Of a DNA stretch of 22,320 nucleotides, positions 10,236 to 19,276 are shown piece after piece. Numbering within the stretch: the stretch's first letter is position 1; every line of letters starts with the position of its first letter. The DNA lies in contig JAHNZQ020000172.1 of NCBI GenBank assembly GCA_019155205.2, positions 958,251-980,570 on the forward strand, in the 5' to 3' direction. Position numbers and translations under genes: made by a program. Source of the stretch: Gracilaria vermiculophylla. Lineage: Eukaryota; Rhodophyta; Florideophyceae; Gracilariales; Gracilariaceae. The notes below the pieces were generated by a model that saw only the letters and a program-made list of their open reading frames with translations, did no database searches and was not told where the DNA came from.

Positions 10236-10960
10236 CTAAACTGCGGCGCTATCTTGGTGAAAAACCAGTTTACATTTCTGAAAAGATATGTAAATGTTTA
10301 TAAAACGTTGTGTTAAAGCATTTAAAAGCCTTTTGAAGTCTGTAATGCTTACTGAAAAGGCTTCATATGTAAATCTTTTCATCTAGAATCTAGTACATAG
10401 CATAATATGAGCTCTTATAAAACTTATCTATGTTCAAGTTTTATTTGATGTTTTTTGCTTATGGTAATAATATGTAAAACACTGTTGTTCATCCTGATCA
10501 AAGTTTTACTCATTTTCAAATGCATTCTTTTTGCAGCTGACCTTTTATTCAGTGCTCATTGCATACTGTGGCACCATTATTTGTTTATTTGCAGCTTTCA
10601 AAATAAAACGATGTTCAGTTTCATAAACCGAAGAACTTTGAAGCGTTTTTCATTACCATTTTATTCATGTTTTGTAATCGATTCGTTCTTTTCATGGGTT
10701 TTTGAGTGCAAAACACATTGTCAAGACAATATTCTTGCAAAACATTATACTCATTGTTTTAGCTGAGCATTATTAAGCTACTAATAAAACTTTATGCTTA
10801 TATTACAGTAAATATTGAATAAACTGGTATAAAAATGAGAACAATGGCCTAGATCTAAGGTACTATTTAAAGTACTGTGTTACAAGCCTTTAATTTATAA
10901 GATATTATGACTTTTTGAGTAAAAAAAGCAACATGATGTGGAAATAATTACGCGCGAGTT

Positions 10961-10983
10961 GGAAATGTCCTATACTTTTGAAA
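10961..10983 (-). repeat. Right terminal inverted repeat of the mariner-like element
   Basis: Read on the minus strand this is TTTCAAAAGTATAGGACA followed by TTTCC. It is preceded outward by CAGTGCG and a TA at 10991-10992. Confidence 0.8.
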
Positions 10984-10992
10984 CGCACTGTA

Positions 10993-11299
10993 TCGTAACT
11001 GAATACAGATAGAGTATGCAATGATTCACTGGAAGGTTGATGTTTTACTCCTTTGAACCAAACACGTTACCACTTCTCTTCACTATGTACTATATGCTAA
11101 AGTACAAACTATATACAGGACAAATACGCTACATAAATGCTTTATAGGTAATTCCGCAAAATAACAATTCAAAAGAGGTTTATTTTTAATGTATTAAAAG
11201 TCTTGATTGTGTATTAAAAACCTATTCCAACAGGTATGTAAACCAGTTTATCGTTTTTTCGATTATTAATTGTTAAACACATCTAGTGCGTGAGTATGC
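10993..11299. other. AT-rich spacer, nothing recognised
   Basis: Flank of the mariner-like element. No ORF, repeat or RNA motif could be supported. Confidence 0.4.
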
Positions 11300-12377
11300 A
11301 TTAAGGTGCACGTTCGTGTTAGATTCAAAACTCTTGCGTATAGCTTTTGCGCGTCCCGAATGAGGACCAAAAAGTACCCAAAGAGAAGCAGTAATTTCAC
11401 CCTCGATTGCTATTAAACCATTCGTGGCGCCACGCCATCGCCCTTGCACTCGACAGAGTACCAGTGCAAAACATGTGCCGGTCGCTATTGTAAGCGCACT
11501 CCATCACTCTCAACTTGTCAAGCTCATATGAATCGTCAAAAACAAATGTCCGTGGCAAACAGGCTTTGAAACAAGCCGGCAGATGTCTTATGAATCCGAG
11601 AATTTGATACCGTCGAAGACCAAAACATCAATATCTCGGGTGCGCTACTCGAGCACCTCACCAGGTCGCACGGCATGCGTACTGTATGATAGACCCGCTC
11701 CCTTGCGTGACGAGCTCTTTCCATGGAGCTGGCGGCTAGCTAGAAGCTGCGCGACGTACACAGGCAGTGAGCTATTAGTGAAATTTGGGTCTGATGGTTC
11801 GAATCAAATTCACAAGCCCTGTTCACGGAGCTGCGCCGTGCAAGATCACCGAGATTGCCGGTGGGGACCGCACATGTTAGGGCCCATGCGTATGAAGCGG
11901 TTCAAGCGATGAGTTAGAAGCACGCGCAGCAGAGAGCGTGTTTTCGATACTATTGCATTTGGATTCGGCACGGCGGTGACGATTCCATTGTTGTCTGATC
12001 TCGGGTGACACGGTCCGTCTTGAAGCGGTGTGTTTTACAAGGAGGGTTTCTTGGTCTATGGCGAGTTGGTTGGGTTCAATCATGTGAGTGACGCTTGTGT
12101 GGACGTGGCTGAGGGCATGTCGCGCCCATGTGAGGGGGTGACGGCTAAATTGGAAGCCGCGCTTGGAGTGGTGGGGCGGATGGCAGTTCTCATTGCTGCG
12201 TCCTGGAGGTGTAAAAGGCGTTGGGCGTGCACAGCAGAGCGCTGCAGTCGATGCAGTGCTTTCAACGAACGCATTCGGGTGTCCATCGAACGCGCTGCTT
12301 ATTTCGGACTTTGGTCTCTGATGATGTGAGCTCAGCGGAGCTCAGTACATGTCAATCACTTGCGATCTTTTTTTAGC

Positions 12378-12492
12378 ACAGGTACGAAAAACGGTGGCGT
12401 AGCTTTCTGAATTCTACGACTGTAGATTTCGTATCTCATCCTGTTTTTCGTTTCCTGTACTGCGTGTGATACGTTTCTACGAAAAACGCTAC
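12378..12492. repeat. Cluster of short inverted and direct repeats
   Basis: CACAGGTACGAAAAACGG (12378-12395) is imperfectly inverted at 12440-12459 (CCTGTTTTTCGTTTCCTGTA). Its core TACGAAAAACG recurs in direct orientation at 12478-12488. Such clustering could be binding-site repeats or the terminus of a DNA transposon. No partner terminus was found. Confidence 0.45.
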
Positions 12493-12637
12493 GAATTTCG
12501 TGCTGCGTAATTCCTCTAATGTCGCGCTTGCGATTTGCGTCCGTTTGGGTGGTGGATTCCAGAGTAACCGACCCGACGCGTGTCGCCAGGCGTGGCTCAC
12601 GTGTGGCGGCCGCGCGCGGCCCGATGGCTACAGTATA

Positions 12638-12653
12638 GGCGCCAGTTGGCGCC
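12638..12653. repeat. GGCGCC hairpin
   Basis: GGCGCCA and TGGCGCC are separated by two bases and form a 7-bp GC-rich stem. It lies in the GC-rich 3' part of the island. Confidence 0.7.
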
Positions 12654-12738
12654 TGCCTTGCACGGTTGACATAGTATATTTCGATATTTTATTTATTTAA
12701 TTACTTCGGCCATTTCGGCCCTAGAGCTACAATACTCA

Positions 12739-12764
12739 GCGCGACGGCCCTTTGGCGGTCGCGC
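12739..12764. repeat. Stable GC-rich stem-loop
   Basis: GCGCGAC at 12739-12745 pairs with GTCGCGC at 12758-12764. After one G-G mismatch, GCC pairs with GGC around a CTTT loop. It is about 85 bp downstream of the GGCGCC hairpin, at the boundary where the sequence turns AT-rich. It resembles an intrinsic-terminator-like or structured RNA hairpin, but no transcript is known. Confidence 0.65.
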
Positions 12765-12800
12765 CCAGTAAACCGCACCATGCGGGATCTTCGATCTAGA

Positions 12801-13977
12801 TGAATGGAGAGAAAAATTTTATTTTTTAAAAAGACGTTCACACTATACTATTGAGAGTTTCAAATGAGAATATATTTCTATTCAAAAAAAAGTTACAAGA
12901 ACTGCTTGAAAAGCTTCAGGAAGATTATATAACAACCTTTTGGCTTATTCAACACATTTCAGAAAACAAGAACATCGTCATGCTCATTTAGGCTGTGCAA
13001 AAGAGCAGTCCTTAACCAAATCTGAAAAGAGCGGCAAACACATTCCCCAAAAGTTTAAACCAAAACGATATTAGTACTTCTGGAGGATGTTGATTAAAAA
13101 ATTGCTATTGAAATCAGTTCCACGATTTGAAAATTTTCAAGTCAACGAAGAATTGAAACTTGCTGACAATGACCATTTTTGTCTCATAAGTACAGAATTC
13201 AAAGAATAAAAATATCTGTTTAATGAATTTTACAAATTATTTTACAAGAAAACAGGTTGTGTACCTTCTTAAATCTAAACTAAAGCTTCAGAAAAGGCCC
13301 AAGAAGATTTTGTGAAATGGTAGAAACTCAAAAAAAATTCTGCTAAAATCTCAAACGAAGCGGAGGAAGGCAATAGTTTTCCAAGGCATTCCAAAAGCTT
13401 TGGAAGGAAAAAAAATCATTTACGAAGAAAACGACGCATAAAAACCTAAACAAAGTAGAATGGCTGAGAGAATCAACAAAAAGTTGTGTTTCACAGCACT
13501 ATGTGTGTCGGATTTTGAAGATATACTGCAATGTTTTTGGGCTAAATTAATTCAAACTGGAAACATTATTAGGAACCTTGTCCGAAAAAAAAGCTGGAAT
13601 AGTGAAGCCCATTACATAGCCGTTTGAAAAACAACCAGATATTTCCCATCTAAAACCATTGGTTTGCAGGCATACGTGTTCATATCACGTCAACAAGTAA
13701 AGAACGTGGATGCAAAGTAAATACTGTAAATCTTTTTGAGACGCAAAGAAAAAAATAGTCGATTTATGCATCATGCAACTGAAACTTGGTCCTGATTGGA
13801 ATTTGAAAAGTTTTGAAAGCTATGCAAACTATTTTTAATCAAGAAGAAATATCTGATGAGCCCAATGGTTCTACAGAAAGAAAAGGTAAGGCAATCATCC
13901 TCGAAGGAAAAGATTTCAAAATTTTGAAAAGTACAACACAGCTTCAGAATGTGAACTCTTAAAAAAAGTATTTCCAA
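12801..13977. other. A-rich spacer, no supportable gene
   Basis: Strongly AT-rich and purine-skewed on the + strand, with repeated short AAAAGCTT and GAAAAG-like words. No ORF with a recognisable domain. It may be an old, heavily decayed coding element, but no motif supports a family. Confidence 0.4.
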
Positions 13978-14037
13978 CAAGAAGTAGAAGAGCTCGGAAA
14001 CAGCCCACAAGAATTAGAAGAGCTCGGAAACAGCCTA
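13978..14037 (+). repeat. 30-bp tandem duplication
   Basis: Two adjacent 30-bp units (13978-14007 and 14008-14037) share the core TAGAAGAGCTCGGAAACAGC and differ at about two positions. A third copy would start CAA at 14038 but diverges at once. The near identity suggests a recent local duplication. Confidence 0.85.
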
Positions 14038-14130
14038 CAAACCTGAATTACGAACATCCTGGTGAACCATAGGACGTTACTGCTGGTGCTTATGACACAT
14101 TGTTTGTAAGCTACTTTTTACTTATGTAGT

Positions 14131-14320
14131 GTGACATCGAAAGATATTTCATCGACGTCACTAGAATTGTCTGGAAGCTTTCCAGCTCAGCTTGCTGTGC
14201 TGGAAAACTTACATATTTGTTTTAGATTTCTCCAAGGATACGAATCTAAAGTCTATATAAAGGCGTGGTGCTCTCGATTAACAGAGACAACGGAGCAACT
14301 CAAGTAAGGTTAAGTTCAAC
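14131..14320 (+). promoter_or_regulatory. Promoter-like block: consecutive hairpins then TATA box
   Basis: Three inverted repeats follow one another: GTGAC-x-TCGA/TCGA-x-GTCAC (14131-14161), TTTCCAGC/GCTGGAAA (14179-14206, overlapping CTGGAA/TTCCAG), and TTTAGATT/AATCTAAA (14221-14250). A TATATAA box at 14254-14260 comes directly after. The first hairpin contains GACGTCAC, a bZIP/CRE-type core. Downstream, CGTGGT (14264-14269) and CAAGTAA (14301-14307) also occur, in the same order, after the TATA box of the right-hand copia LTR (20864, 20873, 20890). It may be a solo or decayed LTR, or the promoter of an unannotated transcript; no ORF follows. Confidence 0.4.
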
Positions 14321-16270
14321 CTACCTTTTACGTACTTCTATGCATTTAAGTGAGAAATCCAGTTTGTTTAACATTTTTATATCCTACTGATTCCTAATCA
14401 CAGTTTTATACATCTGTTGATAGAAATCCTGTAATTAAGGTTTGGAACGTACTCATTAATTTTTATATGGATTTAAAACCCTCTTCTCCTATTAATCTAA
14501 TTATTGACCACTCTATTACTCCAGATTAGTATCTTAAATTTTCATCTCAAGATAGCAACTTAAAGCATTTTGAGGTTTACAAATTAGTTAAAATAAAGTT
14601 GAGCTACAAAATCAATATTTTCCAGCGCATATTATATCTGTGAAAACAAGATTGACCAAAACAACATTACCAGCACATACACTGTTTATGAATTATACAC
14701 AAAAGTTTTAGTTTCATTTACTTTTAAACGAACGCTTCTTCATATGCTCCTTCATCTTTTCCTTATACACACTTGTTTATTTATATATTTAAATACACAA
14801 AGCGGCGTATTAAAAACGTAGGGATGAAAATCCGCATTATGGTTTGCATTCTGAAGAGCCTTTCTAGATGATGGTTGGTATTATTGTTTCCATTGCTTGG
14901 TATTCATGATGGAAGATATTGCCAGGGTGCTATCGAGAATGTATACATAGTTTTTCAAAGACAGCGTTACCTAAATGCCATTTTGGAACATTTTATCAGT
15001 GCGTTACATTGTTTAAAAGTCTTAAAATGCAGTAAAAGATACTTTGTTTTTATTGACTGAAAATATGAATATGGGGAACATTATCAAGATGATAAATTTT
15101 GTTATTGTCTTATGATGGTAACTGTTTTTGTTGAGTTCTTTCGACGAATGCAACTTTTTTATATTGATTTAGAACTCGAGATTATGGATATTAAAAACTG
15201 TTGTTTTGAGCGATTATTATTGATCAGAGAACGGATAAAGTTTAAGCGTGAAAGGGTGTAAAACAACTTATAAGAAAAATCAACAAAGGCGTCTTAACGG
15301 GCAGTCAAGAAGTATGGGATTTGATGAAGGTACGATCCAAACAATTTTGGGTTATTTGAGAAATTGGCTGAGCAAAGATTTAGTTTATGTGCAATATGCT
15401 TAAATGATGATTTTCTAGATGTCTATCGGAATATGCGTGAATGAATTAAAAGCTTTTTATGAATTTGCTTTTCCACAATTTTTGATTTCATACGTTATTA
15501 GTTTCAATTTGTGATTGAGATCTGTCGAATGGAAAGATAAAGAGGTCTGCATAGCTTCACTCATATTTCTCAATGACAGCCAGAAAAATACCCATTTGCC
15601 AGGAAGACAGACCTTTTCTACAGGTAACGAGAGAATGTCCAACGGATCTCTGTCAGGGTTATTTTACAGAACCGGTTTCCAAACAGGTGCTGAACCGATT
15701 GTAGTCATACTATAACATTGCAGAGCTGAAGATGCGGTACGAAGATGAGCTGGTCTGATTCTCGTACAAAATCAGCAGTCTCTTTAACTTTATCAGTAGA
15801 GAATGCGCTGCGATCGCTATTCTAGCATGAAATGGCTGACACCATCGGAAGCTATGCAATACTCAAAGACAGTATAGTTTGTAGGTATCTACGAGACATT
15901 ACTTCACCACAATATTGTTTGAACTTTGCTTTTATTGTTCTGTGCGGCCCTAAGCATCAAGATATATTACCCATATCCTCGACTTGTATTGGAGGCAAGG
16001 ACTCAAGACCTGATCTCTTCGACGAAATTTTTCTAACATTCTACTCTTCAATTTAAAATGTGCATATTTCAATGCAAATGAGCAAGAAAACCTGCCAACA
16101 AGGAAATTCATTCTTGAAGGCTCTTTAAATAGTTCGCTCTGTCGTGTATTGAAAGGCATTTTTTGAGGTTTTGTTGGTAGGAGGTCCTGTTGCCCGGAGT
16201 CCGAACCATGGACCCTTATCAATAGCCAGCTTTGCAAAGAATCTGTGTACAATATACCAACCAAAAGTCG
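14321..16270. other. AT-rich spacer, no supportable gene
   Basis: Only short ORFs without motifs occur (for example 14875-15060, 15515-15715 and 15950-16264 minus). No repeats of note were seen. GC content rises gradually after about 15500 toward the vWA gene. Confidence 0.4.
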
Positions 16271-16525
16271 CTATTGAACAAGAGATGCATTGCTATCTTC
16301 TTTGATTGGGTTTTCGACTCTTATTTCTCCAGATGCAGTGGGAACGGGGCAGATGACCCCAATGATCATGTTTTGCCAATCTGATTCGGAGGGAACAATA
16401 AGGTGAGTATTGGAATCGTATTTGCAGTTGTGGCACCGCAGAAATAATTTTGACGAGCCTGGGCTAGGGGTCAACGGGGCAGAGAATGGCGCAGCATCCT
16501 GGCTCTGTTGTGGCACCGTACAGAC
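16271..16525 (-). CDS. Possible short coding fragment with a CHNC motif
   Basis: About 80 codons on the minus strand are open from just after a TGA-TAG pair near 16530 to the stop at 16271. There is no ATG start (the first candidates are GTG). The translation has a coding-like flavour: a Pro/Ser-rich N-terminal part (PFSAPLTPSPGSS), then KLFLRCHNCKYDSN and IGVICPVP. CxxC followed by a later Cys hints at metal binding, but no family is recognised. It could be the last exon or a truncated remnant of a gene, or chance. Confidence 0.2.
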   Translation of the reverse strand, partial: VCTVPQQSQDAAPFSAPLTPSPGSSKLFLRCHNCKYDSNTHLIVPSESDWQNMIIGVICPVPTASGEIRVENPIKEDSNASLVQ

Positions 16526-17308
16526 TTTCTATCACCCACTCGATGTTTGTATACAGAGAGGTGAACTACTTCAATAGCGTCGAAAGGCTTTGATGCCGAC
16601 ATACATAGCATTCGTTTGACAAAAGATGATTCACCCTTCGGATGACAACTTGGAACCCTGAGCTGTGCAGTTTTTGTCGAAAAGAAATGAGTCAGAATGA
16701 CAAAAATATGAAAAAAAAAATAAAAGTTTCCAACAAGTCACAAGGCAGCGCTCGTTTGCATGTAAAAGGGAACGCATCAATTTCGAGTGGTCAGATCTAG
16801 AAAACCAGTCCTCTCAACATGTCGATGGAAATTGAATGCACTCGATATACTATTCGTTGTTCCCTATCTACATCCTCAAGAGCCACCTCGGACATTTAAG
16901 GCAAGCTGGAACAATGCGACCCCAGCTGGAGCCACCCTGGCAGAATTTCAAAATCTTGACTGTGACGACAGATACTTGTTAGCTTCATTGCTGTACTGCG
17001 TTTCTAAAAAGAGGCTCAAGACGGCTCCAAAGCTCACCTGTTGGACACAATGTGCCATTGCGCAGCATTTCAGCTGATTGTTGTTTGCAGAAAGTCGTCA
17101 ATAGACTTTCCGTGTGCAGTACCTTTGTACTCATGTTGGCACATGACGGCAACAATTCGCCTACGCATGGTGCCGACATCATTTCGTTTTGACCTGTAAA
17201 GCCTGTACATGATGCTCGCCCTCACAAGCGATACAAAAGGGACATCCTTTCCGTTTCTAGGCCTTTCTCAAACACACACGCTCAAACCATACGGCTTCTT
17301 TTCTGGCG
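16526..17308. other. Upstream region of the vWA gene
   Basis: No supportable gene. An open frame at 16787-17077 lacks an ATG and motifs. A TATA-like TACAAAAGG at about 17232-17240 lies some 70 bp before the vWA start codon and could be its core promoter, weakly supported. Confidence 0.3.
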
Positions 17309-18196
17309 ATGATGGCGAGAATCTACTTTTGGCTGCTTTTGGCATGCCTGGCGTGGCATTCGCCCAGGGCGGTGGTATGCGGGTCCTTGGCCTCACAATC
17401 TATCACCTCTTACATCGAAACATATTCTTCGGACGATGGTACCACTTCATACGGCGTTTTGTCTTCCTCGAGCGCGTCCTCCTTGGAAGCATCTTCCAAC
17501 GACGATGTTGGGTCATTCGCTTCAAATGAGCCCCTTTCAGCCGAAAGTGCGTCACCCGTAAAGAAGCCGACACAAACCAACGGACCCCCACGAAGACGCC
17601 GCTTCCGCCGCAGCCGAGCACAATTGCGCGCCAAGGTGGACGCCGCCATGGCGGTCACGCGAGGCAGCAAGTGTAACCCCAACGTGTGCTTTGTGATGGA
17701 CGGCAGCGCGCGTCTTTCAGACGACGACTTTCGCCAACAAAAAGACTTTGTGAAGCTGGTGGCGGCCATCGTAGCTTTTGATGAGGGCGCAGGATTAGCG
17801 GCCGTGAGCTATTCGCGGCGCGTCACGCGACTGGCGGCACTCACCAGTGACGCCGACTCGTTTCTGCTGCGCATGGAAAGTGCATGCCGACAGTGCCCTT
17901 GCTCAATGAGGCCGTTGGTGGGAAGTGGAATTCGAATGTGCGATAGAGAGCTGAAAAAGGCGAGCGGGGCGAAAAAGATGGTTGTGTTTGGCGATGATCA
18001 GAACACCACAACTCGGCGCGTGGCTAAACGGTTCCTGGCGCAGGAAGGTACGGGGCTTTGCACGGTACAGGTTGGCGGGACGACTGCGGCGGACGGCGGG
18101 GAGTCAGACGTGCTGACTATTGACAGTTGGTCTGAGATCGTTGACATCTTAGAGGAGCTGGTTCGCGCATTGTGTGATGCGCCGCAGGGGTTCTGA
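17309..18196 (+). CDS. Predicted secreted von Willebrand factor A-domain protein
   Basis: 295 residues in one exon. Residues 1-25 (MMARIYFWLLLACLAW...AVVCG) form a typical signal peptide. A Ser/Thr/Asp-rich linker covers about 28-90, and a polybasic patch PRRRRFRRSR lies at 94-103. A vWA fold runs from about 125 to 290: NVCFVMDGSARLSDDDF, then AGLAAVSYS, VGSGIRMCDREL, KKMVVFGDD and a final amphipathic helix. The metal site (MIDAS) is incomplete: DxSxS reads D131-G-S133-A-R135, and the expected Thr loop reads LVGSG. The third position keeps Asp (D229/D230). Extra cysteines (C122, C127, C193, C196, C198, C211, C251, C289) suggest disulfides in a secreted protein. vWA domains mediate protein-protein adhesion; ligand and role are unknown. 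Tandem ATGs at 17309 and 17312 both have a purine at -3. Its GC content is higher than that of its flanks. Confidence 0.8.
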   Translation: MMARIYFWLLLACLAWHSPRAVVCGSLASQSITSYIETYSSDDGTTSYGVLSSSSASSLEASSNDDVGSFASNEPLSAESASPVKKPTQTNGPPRRRRFRRSRAQLRAKVDAAMAVTRGSKCNPNVCFVMDGSARLSDDDFRQQKDFVKLVAAIVAFDEGAGLAAVSYSRRVTRLAALTSDADSFLLRMESACRQCPCSMRPLVGSGIRMCDRELKKASGAKKMVVFGDDQNTTTRRVAKRFLAQEGTGLCTVQVGGTTAADGGESDVLTIDSWSEIVDILEELVRALCDAPQGF

Positions 18197-18340
18197 GAAG
18201 AATGAGACAGACTTCAGGGATAAAGCCTTTTGCACTAGACTGCAACTTCGAACTTAATGCGCTCTCTGGTGCAACTCGAGCAACGTTCAACGTACTGCAC
18301 ACCACGCACCTCAATTAAGCGGCTTTCAAAATCTCTTGAT
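18197..18340. other. 3' flank of the vWA gene
   Basis: Short segment between the vWA stop codon and the start of the diverged direct repeat. No canonical AATAAA was noted. Confidence 0.3.
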
Positions 18341-18560
18341 GAGGTTAGCTTTCTTTCAAAACCCCAAACCTTCACAACATTTTCAACTCATCAATATGAA
18401 GCAAAAATAATGGTGACAAGTACTAAAAAGGCGGTTTTACAATAACGTTTAAAACATCTAGCATGTATGAATGACAAAGGTGAAATTACTAATGCGCTTC
18501 AGGTACACGAACCTTTGCAAAAGTTTTGCATTTGAATATGAAATATTACCTTGCATCTCC
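18340..18560 (+). repeat. Diverged direct repeat, copy 1
   Basis: Shares order and spacing of words with 19020-19245. Examples are TTTTCAAC, then GGTGACA, then TAAAAAGGCGGTT, then CATCTAGCA, then GAAATTAC, then GAACCTTTGC and GCATT. By eye roughly two-thirds of positions agree with small gaps. Copies are about 680 bp apart in the same orientation. They may be decayed LTRs or a tandem duplication; the outer limits are approximate. Confidence 0.5.
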
Positions 18561-18741
18561 ATACGTCTCCACATTGTATCCCCCCATCTACAATGCCAAG
18601 TTTTATAAGACAGCAATGGACTCAAATTTAGCACTTTTTCGTATTAATTTTTTTTCTCGTAAAAAACGTTCCCTTGTCTGCACCTCTTACGGCGCTGGAC
18701 CAGTGAAAAGGTTTTGTAGTATTCCTAGTGTCTATCCGACC

Positions 18742-18794
18742 GGTGCGCTGACCTCATATGAGGTCAAATTGACCTTATATGAGGCCAGTGCACC
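18742..18794. repeat. Two tandem palindromes forming one 26-bp-arm hairpin
   Basis: Arm 18742-18767 pairs with 18769-18794 at 23 of 26 positions around a single A. The first arm contains TGACCTCATATGAGGTCA (18750-18767), a perfect 18-nt palindrome. The second arm contains a diverged version. The whole unit can form either two small hairpins or one large one. Confidence 0.85.
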
Positions 18795-18930
18795 ATCACG
18801 CAAAAATAAAAGTAAACAATTAGAATTTGACTCGCAGGCCAATATTTTGGAAATTTAAAATTTAAAAACCTGTTATCCAGGATTTCCTGTGAACGATAAA
18901 TAGTTGTAGACCACACCATGAGCTAAAACA

Positions 18931-18998
18931 GCAGCTCAGTGGTCATCAAACTACATGCGAGCAACTAATCCTGAGTTCGAACCTCGCCGGGGTTCTAA
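18931..18998 (+). ncRNA. tRNA-related sequence with Pol III A and B boxes (SINE-like or tRNA pseudogene)
   Basis: CAGCTCAGTGG at 18932-18942 fits the tRNA A box and GAGTTCGAACCTC at 18973-18985 fits the B box, about 30 nt apart. The T-arm has a 4-bp stem around TTCGAAC. No acceptor stem can be formed with the 5' flank, and no anticodon arm is present between a GCTC/GAGC pair, so this is not a functional tRNA gene. Spacing and A-rich downstream sequence suggest a tRNA-derived SINE head or a decayed tRNA copy. Confidence 0.45.
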
Positions 18999-19019
18999 AA
19001 ACTCAAAAACTCCTTCGGG

Positions 19020-19245
19020 AACTCGACTAATTCTAAAACATTTATTTAAACTCTCAGAACGTTTTCAACACCCACTTGAATAGCAGACAGAATAAGGTGA
19101 CATCTGTTAAAAGGGCAGTTACGTAATAGATTTTAAATAATCTAGCAAGTCAAAATAACGCGGATTGAATTAGTAGGGGGCTTATGGTAAATGAACTTTT
19201 GCTCAATAATTGCATTGCAATGTTGAATTTTACTTAGCAAAACGA
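19020..19245 (+). repeat. Diverged direct repeat, copy 2
   Basis: Partner of 18340-18560. It shows GTTTTCAAC, AAGGTGACA, TTAAAAGGGCAGTT, ATCTAGCA, TTGAATTAGTA, GAACTTTTGC and GCATT in the same order. It ends shortly before the C-terminal coding end of the piggyBac pseudogene. Confidence 0.5.
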
Positions 19246-19276
19246 ATGTTATCAACGTTGTTGTTGACATTTTTTT

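Larger units (their letters stand above)
9799..10990. mobile_element. Tc1/mariner-like non-autonomous element with TA-flanked terminal inverted repeats
   Basis: The left terminus carries TTTCAAAAGTATAGGACA at 9806-9823. The right terminus carries the exact reverse complement within 10966-10983. Counting outward, both ends reach a TA dinucleotide at the same offset (9797-9798 and 10991-10992), and the right end reads CAGTGCG from its TA. TA target duplication plus a CAGTG-type terminus is characteristic of the Tc1/mariner superfamily. A second copy of the terminus in direct orientation lies at 9908-9930, also with a TA at the same offset (9899-9900), so the true left end may be 9901. No transposase frame is visible inside, so the element would depend on a transposase encoded elsewhere or is heavily decayed. 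Confidence 0.7.
11300..12800. other. GC-richer island without an assigned gene
   Basis: This segment is visibly GC-richer than the DNA on either side. It contains overlapping open frames (11583-11912 plus; 12024-12329 plus, no ATG near its start), but none shows a recognisable domain. The 12024-12329 frame has a plausible amino-acid mix with a Cys-rich patch (WRCKRRWACTAERCSRC) and could be a decayed gene fragment. Its 3' part carries hairpins and short repeats listed separately. It might be a degraded gene or an inserted element of different composition. Confidence 0.35.

Noticed and set aside
10455..10766. 103-codon frame inside the mariner-like element as a transposase
   Set aside because: Translation is a low-complexity hydrophobic/aromatic string from AT-rich DNA with no HTH or DDE/D motif.
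11793..11810. B-box-like GGTTCGAATCA suggesting a tRNA
   Set aside because: T-arm stem does not pair and no A box or acceptor stem is found at the right distance.
14125..14306. Precise solo LTR call (TG...CA) for the hairpin-TATA block
   Set aside because: Flanking pentamers do not match, so no target-site duplication supports these limits; kept only as a promoter-like block.
18526..18858. 110-codon frame downstream of the vWA gene
   Set aside because: It runs through the tandem palindrome and part of a repeat copy, starts with a non-ATG codon, and has no recognisable domain.
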